DNA from: Rhodovulum marinum
GTDB lineage: Bacteria > Pseudomonadota > Alphaproteobacteria > Rhodobacterales > Rhodobacteraceae
Reading direction: 5' to 3'
Assembly: GCF_004343075.1 (NCBI RefSeq)
Contig: NZ_SLXP01000008.1
Location: 140,200-204,199 of the forward strand
Length of the DNA stretch: 64,000 nt
Each line of letters starts with the position of its first letter. Position 1 is the stretch's first letter. Shown in pieces: positions 59,416-64,000 of the stretch. The notes under the pieces are model-generated. The model searched no databases. It saw only the letters and a list, made by a program, of their open reading frames with translations, and was not told where the DNA came from. The translations under genes and the position numbers were made by a program.

Positions 59416-59492
59416 GGTTCCGCCGTTGCCTCGCCCTTGCCGCGCAGGTAACACCAGCCCGACCACAGGCACAATCCCACCGGAGATCCCCC

Positions 59493-60215
59493 TTGTCCGA
59501 CGACCGGCCCCTTCTGTTGCTGACACGCCCTCGCCTGCAATCGGATCGCTTCGCCCGGGCGCTGTCCGACCGCGTCGGTCAGGCGGTCGAGGTTCTGACC
59601 GCCCCGGTTATGGAAATCGAGCTGTTCGATGCGCCGATCCCGCTGGACGGTGTGGGCGGCCTGGTCTTCACTTCGGAAAACGGCGTCGCGGCCTTTGCCG
59701 GGGCCAGCGACAACCGTAGCTTGCCGGCCTATTGCGTGGGCGACCGCACGGCGCGCGCGGCGCGGGCGGCGGGGCTTCGGGCGCGCTCGGCCAAGGGCAC
59801 CGCGGTCGAACTGATCCAGGACATCGCCGCCGACCCGCCGGGCGGGCGGTTGCTGCACCTGCGCGGCGAACATGCCCGCGGCGATGTCTGTGGCGGGCTG
59901 GCCACGCAGGGGATCGAGGCCGCGGACCGGGTCGTCTATGCCCAGCGGGCATTGCCCTTCGCGCCCGAGGTCCTGCAACGCGTCGCCGCCGCGTCGCTGA
60001 CGCTGTTGCCGCTGTTTTCGCCCCGCTCGGCCCAGCTGGTGGCCGAACGGTTGGGCACGGCCCCGAACAGGCTCCACATCGTTTCGATGAGCCCCGCCGT
60101 GACCGAGGCCTGGACCGGGCCGCAACCCGATATCCTGCGCGAGGCCACGCGCCCCGATGCGGCGGCGATGCTGGATATTCTGGCCGACTTGATTGACGCA
60201 GCCGCTGCGCCTTGA
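59493..60215 (+). CDS. hemD: Uroporphyrinogen-III synthase
   Basis: This enzyme cyclises hydroxymethylbilane to uroporphyrinogen III in heme synthesis. 240 residues, two-domain HemD fold; the family is poorly conserved. Recognisable parts are [12 protein letters not shown] near the start, [40 protein letters not shown] and the [10 protein letters not shown] stretch. The start is TTG 59493 with CGGAGA seven bases upstream. hemC, often next to it, is not here. mic60 and hemY follow. Confidence 0.9.
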   Translation: MSDDRPLLLLTRPRLQSDRFARALSDRVGQAVEVLTAPVMEIELFDAPIPLDGVGGLVFTSENGVAAFAGASDNRSLPAYCVGDRTARAARAAGLRARSAKGTAVELIQDIAADPPGGRLLHLRGEHARGDVCGGLATQGIEAADRVVYAQRALPFAPEVLQRVAAASLTLLPLFSPRSAQLVAERLGTAPNRLHIVSMSPAVTEAWTGPQPDILREATRPDAAAMLDILADLIDAAAAP

Positions 60216-60296
60216 GGCCTCAGGGCCAAGTGATTAAGGTGCGCCGCGTCGTGCGCTGCGCGGCCCGATGCGAAGCGAATCGAAAGGCGGTTTTCC

Positions 60297-61574
60297 GTGG
60301 CCAACACCGAAGAAGACAAAATGTCCGAGGACACCACCAAGCTGTCGCAACCCGATCCCGGGCCTGACCCCGACAAGACCGCCGAGGCCGAGGTTCGCAC
60401 CCCCGAGCCCGAACAGGCCGACACCCCGGTTGACGAAGGCACCGCGGCAGACGCCAAGGATGGCCGCGACCTGTCCGGCACGCTGGACGAGGCGACCGAG
60501 GCCTGGGACGACCCGCAACCCGAGTCCCAGCCCGACGCCAAACCGACCCCCGCCCCCGCGCCTGCCGCCCAGAAACGCGGCGGCGGCTTTCTTGCGCCGC
60601 TGATCGGCGGCGTTCTGGCCGCCGGTGTCGGTTACGGCGCCGCGCAATACGTCAAGCCCGAAGGCTGGCCCTTCCCCGGCGCCGGTCTCGGCGACGATGC
60701 CCGCGCCGCGCTGGCCTCGGCGGACGAACGCCTGTCCGCCACGCAGGACCAGGTCGCCGCGCTGCAGGCCCAGGTCGCGTCTTTGGCCGAGAATGCCGGC
60801 GGCGGCGCCCAGGCGCTGGCCCCCGAACTGGCCGCCCTCACCGACCAGTTGGCCGCTTTGACGGACCGTCTGAACACGCTGGACGGCCGCGTGACCGAAC
60901 TGGCCAAGGCCCAGGTCGCCGTTGCCGGCGAAGAGGCCGCCGAGGCCGTCGCCGCCTACGAGCGTGAAATCGCCGCGATGCGCGAGGAACTGGCCGCCCA
61001 GCGTGATGAAAACGCCAAGCTGGCCGAGTCGGTCGCCTCCGTCGCCAACCAGGCCGAAGCCGAAGTCGACGCGGCCATGGATCGCGCCGCCCAGGTCGAG
61101 GCGCGCGCCGCGATGATGCGCATCGACGCCGCCCTGGCCAATGGCGCGCCCTTCGAGGCGGCGTTGGGCCAGTTGCAGGGCGTCGAGCTGCCCCAGGCGC
61201 TGGCCGCCGTCGCCGCCCAGGGCGCCGCGACCCTGGCCGAGCTTCAGCGCGATTTCCCGGCCGCGGCGCGCGCCGCACTTGACGCCGCCCTGCCGGTCGA
61301 GGCCGATGGCAGCGTCGGCGACCGTGTCAGCGCCTTTGTCCGCAGCCAGCTTGGCCTGCGCTCGCTGGAGCCGCGCGACGGCGACGATGCCGACGCCGTT
61401 CTGTCGCGGTCCGAAGCCGCCCTGCGTCAGGGCGACCTGCCGGGCGCGCTGGCCGAACTTGACGCCCTGCCCGACCCCGCCAAGTCTGCCATGTCCGGCT
61501 GGGTCGAGGCCGCCACCGCCCGCGTGGACGCGCTCGAGGCCGCCCGGGCGCTCGAGCAAAGCCTGAACCAATAA
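60297..61574 (+). CDS. Mitofilin/Mic60-family inner membrane protein
   Basis: 425 residues. A long acidic, Pro-rich cytoplasmic N-terminus (1-93) precedes one membrane helix (about 97-118), a long coiled coil (about 140-285) and a C-terminal mitofilin domain ending ...SGWVEAATARVDALEAARAL. In alphaproteobacteria Mic60 shapes intracytoplasmic membranes as mitofilin shapes cristae. The start is GTG 60297 with AAGGCGG upstream; ATG 60321 is an alternative. It lies between hemD and hemY, as in relatives. Confidence 0.9.
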   Translation: MANTEEDKMSEDTTKLSQPDPGPDPDKTAEAEVRTPEPEQADTPVDEGTAADAKDGRDLSGTLDEATEAWDDPQPESQPDAKPTPAPAPAAQKRGGGFLAPLIGGVLAAGVGYGAAQYVKPEGWPFPGAGLGDDARAALASADERLSATQDQVAALQAQVASLAENAGGGAQALAPELAALTDQLAALTDRLNTLDGRVTELAKAQVAVAGEEAAEAVAAYEREIAAMREELAAQRDENAKLAESVASVANQAEAEVDAAMDRAAQVEARAAMMRIDAALANGAPFEAALGQLQGVELPQALAAVAAQGAATLAELQRDFPAAARAALDAALPVEADGSVGDRVSAFVRSQLGLRSLEPRDGDDADAVLSRSEAALRQGDLPGALAELDALPDPAKSAMSGWVEAATARVDALEAARALEQSLNQ

Positions 61575-61587
61575 GGACGCGCGACAC

Positions 61588-62985
61588 ATGCTCTGGTCTC
61601 TTCTCAAGATCCTCATCTTCGTCGCGATCGTCGCGGGTCTGACCTATGGCGCCGGCATCCTGATGGAAAACGCCCCCGGCCTGCGCATCGCGGTGGCCGA
61701 TGTCGAATTCCAGCTTGGCCCGCTTCAGGCGGTGATCATCGCGATCCTGCTGGTCGTCGCTGTTTGGGTCCTGCTCAAGGTCGCGGGCCTGCTCGTCGCG
61801 GTCCTGCGCTTCCTCAACGGCGATGAAACCGCGATCTCGCGCTATTTCAACCGGTCTCGCGAACGCCGTGGCTTCCAGGCGCTGGCCGACGGGATGCTGG
61901 CGCTGGCCTCGGGCGAGGCGCGGCTGGCCATGTCGAACGCGGCCAAGGCCGAACGCTACCTGCGCCGGCCCGAGTTGACCAACCTGCTGTCCGCTCAGGC
62001 CGCCGAGATGTCGGGCGACACCAAGCGTGCGACCGAGATCTACAAGAAACTCGTGGCCGACGACCGCACCCGCTTCGTGGGCGTGCGCGGGCTGATGAAG
62101 CAGAAGCTGGCCGAGGGCGATACCGATACCGCGATGAAGCTGGCGGAAAAGGCGTTCGCGCTGAAACCCCGCCATGCTGAAACGCAGGACATGCTGTTGC
62201 AGCTTCAGGCCCGGGCCGAAGACTGGAAGGGCGCGCGCCAGACGCTGAACGCGAAACTGCGCCACGGCACCCTGCCTCGCGACGTGCACAAGCGGCGCGA
62301 TGCGATCCTCGCGCTGTGCGAGGCGCGCGACCTCATGGTGGACAACGAAGGCCCCCGTGCCCGCGACCTGGCGATCGAGGCGAACCGCCTGTCGCCCGAC
62401 CTGGTCCCCGCGGCCGCGATGGCCTCGCGCGCGCTGGTCGACCAGGGCAAGGCCAAGCAGGCGGTCAAGGTTCTGAAACGCGCCTGGGAGGTGCAGCCGC
62501 ATCCCGATCTTGCCGCCGCCTTCGCCGAGATCGAACCGACCGAGACGCCCGCAGAGCGGCTCGCCCGGTTCGAGGCGCTCACCGCGCTGAAGCCCGAGGA
62601 TCCCGAAAGCCGGATGCTGATGGCCGAGCTGTGCATCGCCGCCGAGGATTTCCCCGCCGCGCGCAACACCCTGGGCGATCTCGTCGAAACCGACCCGACG
62701 ACGCGCGTGCTGACCCTGATGGCCGCGATCGAGCGTGGCATGGGCGCCGATGACAGCGTGGTGCGCGGCTATCTCGCCAAGGCGCTCAGCGCGCCGCGCG
62801 GCCCGCAATGGGTCTGCGACAGCTGCGGCACGGTGCACGAGACCTGGACGCCGGTCTGTTCGGGCTGCAACGCCTTCGACACGCTGGCATGGAAGCGCGC
62901 CCCCGCGCCCCAGGTCGCCTTGCCGGGCGCGGCGGACATGCTGCCGCTGCTGGTTGGCGGGTCCACGGGCAAGCCTGCGTCCTAG
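61588..62985 (+). CDS. hemY: HemY-type membrane protein with TPRs and C-terminal zinc ribbon
   Basis: 465 residues. Two N-terminal membrane helices (about 5-25 and 47-72) are followed by TPR-like helical repeats (about 100-380). A C-terminal zinc ribbon has C410, C413, C424 and C427 (CDSC and CSGC). This HemY is the hemX/hemY-operon membrane protein, not protoporphyrinogen oxidase; its role in heme synthesis or membrane organisation is unclear. ATG 61588 is 13 bases after the mic60 stop. Confidence 0.9.
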   Translation: MLWSLLKILIFVAIVAGLTYGAGILMENAPGLRIAVADVEFQLGPLQAVIIAILLVVAVWVLLKVAGLLVAVLRFLNGDETAISRYFNRSRERRGFQALADGMLALASGEARLAMSNAAKAERYLRRPELTNLLSAQAAEMSGDTKRATEIYKKLVADDRTRFVGVRGLMKQKLAEGDTDTAMKLAEKAFALKPRHAETQDMLLQLQARAEDWKGARQTLNAKLRHGTLPRDVHKRRDAILALCEARDLMVDNEGPRARDLAIEANRLSPDLVPAAAMASRALVDQGKAKQAVKVLKRAWEVQPHPDLAAAFAEIEPTETPAERLARFEALTALKPEDPESRMLMAELCIAAEDFPAARNTLGDLVETDPTTRVLTLMAAIERGMGADDSVVRGYLAKALSAPRGPQWVCDSCGTVHETWTPVCSGCNAFDTLAWKRAPAPQVALPGAADMLPLLVGGSTGKPAS

Positions 62986-63004
62986 GAACGAAAAAAGGGT
63001 CTAC

Positions 63005-63024
63005 ACACCCCCCGGCGGGGGTGT
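63005..63024. terminator. GC-rich hairpin between hemY and tRNA-Thr
   Basis: A perfect 8-bp stem, ACACCCCC with GGGGGTGT, has a CGGC loop 19 bases after the hemY stop. It has no T-run on the plus strand, and a run of six As lies upstream (Ts on the minus strand). It may end hemY transcripts or be a processing structure before the tRNA. Confidence 0.4.
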
Positions 63025-63042
63025 TAAAGACCGCGCCACAGT

Positions 63043-63118
63043 GCCGGTGTAGCTCAGCTGGTAGAGCACGTCATTCGTAATGATGGGGTCGGGGGTTCGA
63101 GTCCCTTCACCGGCACCA
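63043..63118 (+). tRNA. tRNA-Thr (anticodon CGU)
   Basis: A 76-base cloverleaf with CCA encoded. The acceptor stem is GCCGGTG / CACCGGC, and the D arm is GCTC / GAGC. The anticodon stem CGTCA / TGATG encloses TTCGTAA with anticodon CGT at 63076-63078, and the T loop contains TTCGAGT. It reads ACG codons. Hairpins flank it on both sides. Confidence 0.97.
63103..63114. repeat. 12-base word of the tRNA-Thr 3' end, repeated at 63970-63981
   Basis: CCCTTCACCGGC at 63103-63114, in the T-stem and acceptor part of the tRNA, occurs again at 63970-63981, 867 bases away and in the same orientation. This is the usual sign of a tRNA-end integration site, but the second copy may instead belong to an rRNA leader. 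Confidence 0.5.
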
Positions 63119-63145
63119 CTTCCCCCCGGAAGTGACCAAGTTTTT
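63117..63145 (+). terminator. Terminator of tRNA-Thr
   Basis: CACTTCC and GGAAGTG form a perfect 7-bp stem around a CCCC loop that begins in the tRNA CCA end. TTTTT follows at 63141-63145. Confidence 0.7.
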
Positions 63146-63892
63146 CCACGATTTTAAGGATACGCCCTTTCGTCCGTTGCGCGTCCAGGCACGGATGGGC
63201 CCTCCCGCGGTTGCGGTGCGAGGGTCAGGCGGGAGCGGCGCAAGATCACCCAAGGTTTCCGACGCGCGCAATAGCGGATGCCGATAGGCGCACGTTCAGG
63301 CCGATCCTGTCGACTCGATGCGGCCGCCTGCAGGGGCGGAGCGAGTGATTGCCGCCGCTCCGCAACCGGCCAATATCGGCGAAGCCGCTGCATTGGCCTT
63401 TGAGAGACATCCGCGGATCACCCGTTTGGCCATCTCGAGTCCCATGGCCGCGACGGATGCTGGCCGTCCTCCCGTCGGCCCTCAAGCGGCGCGCGCTATC
63501 CGTAGTAGTCGCAATTTTGCGAACGGCCGCCCGATCCGGCAAAGACATCATGGGCGATTCTCAGTGCGGGGGAATTTACCAGTCTCCCGGATCGGTCCTG
63601 GCGGCCCGCGCCATATCGGGTGGTCCCGCCCAAGGCGCACCCGCCTAGGCCGCGCCGGCGGCTTGCCTGGGCATTCTCGGCCGCTCGTCGCGATCGCCCC
63701 CAGCCTCGCGACGAAGAGCGCGCGCCTGGACAGGGGCGCGTGCGGCGGATAGCGCGCGCATTCCTGCCGGGCGCCCGTGTCTTCGGCCGGGCAGATGGCA
63801 GGGGAGCAGGCGCAGCCAGTCATGCTGCTGGCCCCGCAGATCGACGCTGTCAGCCGCCATCGCTTAGACGGATTCATCGGCCGATCGCGCCT
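63146..63892. other. About 750 bases with no recognisable gene
   Basis: Open frames here are short, overlap each other on both strands, lack ribosome-binding sites and resemble no family I know. The sequence is GC-rich but lacks the codon pattern of its neighbours. It may be a decayed insertion at the tRNA-Thr end or a long spacer before an rRNA operon. I see no tRNA, repeat array or transposase remnant in it. Confidence 0.5.
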
Positions 63893-63968
63893 TTGACAGG
63901 GCCCGTGCAAAAAAACTGTGATGAAGTTGCAAAAAGCGCTTGCGACTCGGGGATGTGATCCGTAAACA
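63893..63968 (+). promoter_or_regulatory. Tandem promoter-like elements, possibly of a stable RNA operon beyond the window
   Basis: TTGACA at 63893-63898 with TGTGAT 18 bases later, then TTGCGA at 63940-63945 with TAAACA 17 bases later (63963-63968). They lie in a locally A-rich stretch at the end of the gene-free region. The arrangement resembles rRNA leader regions of Rhodobacterales as I remember them; the downstream gene is not visible. Confidence 0.4.
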
Positions 63969-64000
63969 CCCCTTCACCGGCGGCGCTGAGGCGCTGGCGG

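Noticed and set aside
63154..63910. Short open frames of 70-145 codons in the right-end region
   Set aside because: They overlap on both strands, lack ribosome-binding sites and resemble no protein family; not reported as genes.

Overview
This is a GC-rich, gene-dense stretch of a chromosome from an alphaproteobacterium, most likely of the Rhodobacterales (Roseobacter/Rhodobacter type). That placement is an inference from gene content and order. It rests on the RegB-SenC-RegA redox cluster, a mitofilin (Mic60)-HemY pair, a Tim44-domain protein beside FxsA and MltA, a malic enzyme fused to a phosphotransacetylase-like domain, HemJ, and parS sites of the TGTTTCACGTGAAACA type. Almost every gene is housekeeping. 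There are no transposases, integrases, phage genes or CRISPR arrays. Genes are tightly packed, with many ATGA/TGATG overlaps and several convergent pairs that interlock their stop codons.

Layout. 1-9.4 kb: CCA-adding enzyme (cut by the window edge), CoA-pyrophosphatase-type Nudix protein and Hsp33 on minus; a second Nudix protein; a response regulator-PP2C phosphatase divergent from a lone Hpt protein; threonine deaminase; an exported protein with a Gly-Gly-Gly-Asn tandem repeat; ArgG; a sulfotransferase-like protein preceded by a 12-codon ORF. 9.5-20.3 kb: exported MsrA, ribokinase, MaeB, MutS, GrpE-HrcA, RNase PH, RdgB, HemW.

20.3-31.4 kb looks like the replication-origin region. parB, parA, rsmG, mnmG, mnmE, rho and hemJ run leftward, and maf, aroE, coaE and dnaQ run rightward. 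Between them lies a gene-free stretch of about 420 bases with AT-rich tracts and DnaA-box-like words, which I take as the likely oriC. Two perfect parS palindromes sit inside the 5' ends of rsmG and mnmG. This is the conserved alphaproteobacterial origin order; hemE, often beside the origin, is not here.

30.9-47 kb: SecB, FxsA, a Tim44-like protein, MltA, an Smr protein and a lipoprotein hydrolase; HslVU with a heat-shock-like promoter; then tsaE-amgK-murU-addB-addA-trxA on minus. That cluster joins cell-wall sugar recycling, t6A tRNA modification and double-strand-break repair. 46.4-51.1 kb: a PAS-only membrane protein and the RegB/SenC/RegA redox system, with a small lipoprotein gene overlapping regA. 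51.1-57.4 kb: an HD protein, AhcY, a small membrane protein whose start lies beside a long inverted repeat, a stand-alone TrpB, a DUF2853 protein, a possible small RNA, a metallo-beta-lactamase protein, and EVE and YciI proteins. 57.4-63.1 kb: GpsA, TsaD, HemD, Mic60, HemY and tRNA-Thr(CGU). The last ~880 bases have no recognisable gene and end in a promoter-like stretch that may lead into an rRNA operon just outside the window.

I found no clear new multi-gene system. The most interesting leads are the exported repeat protein (6.2-7.3 kb), the inverted repeat at the start of the small membrane protein gene (53.6 kb), the orphan terminator and possible sRNA at 55.5-55.7 kb, the short coupled ORF before the sulfotransferase gene, the parS sites built into gene starts, and the repeat of the tRNA-Thr 3' end across the gene-free right end.
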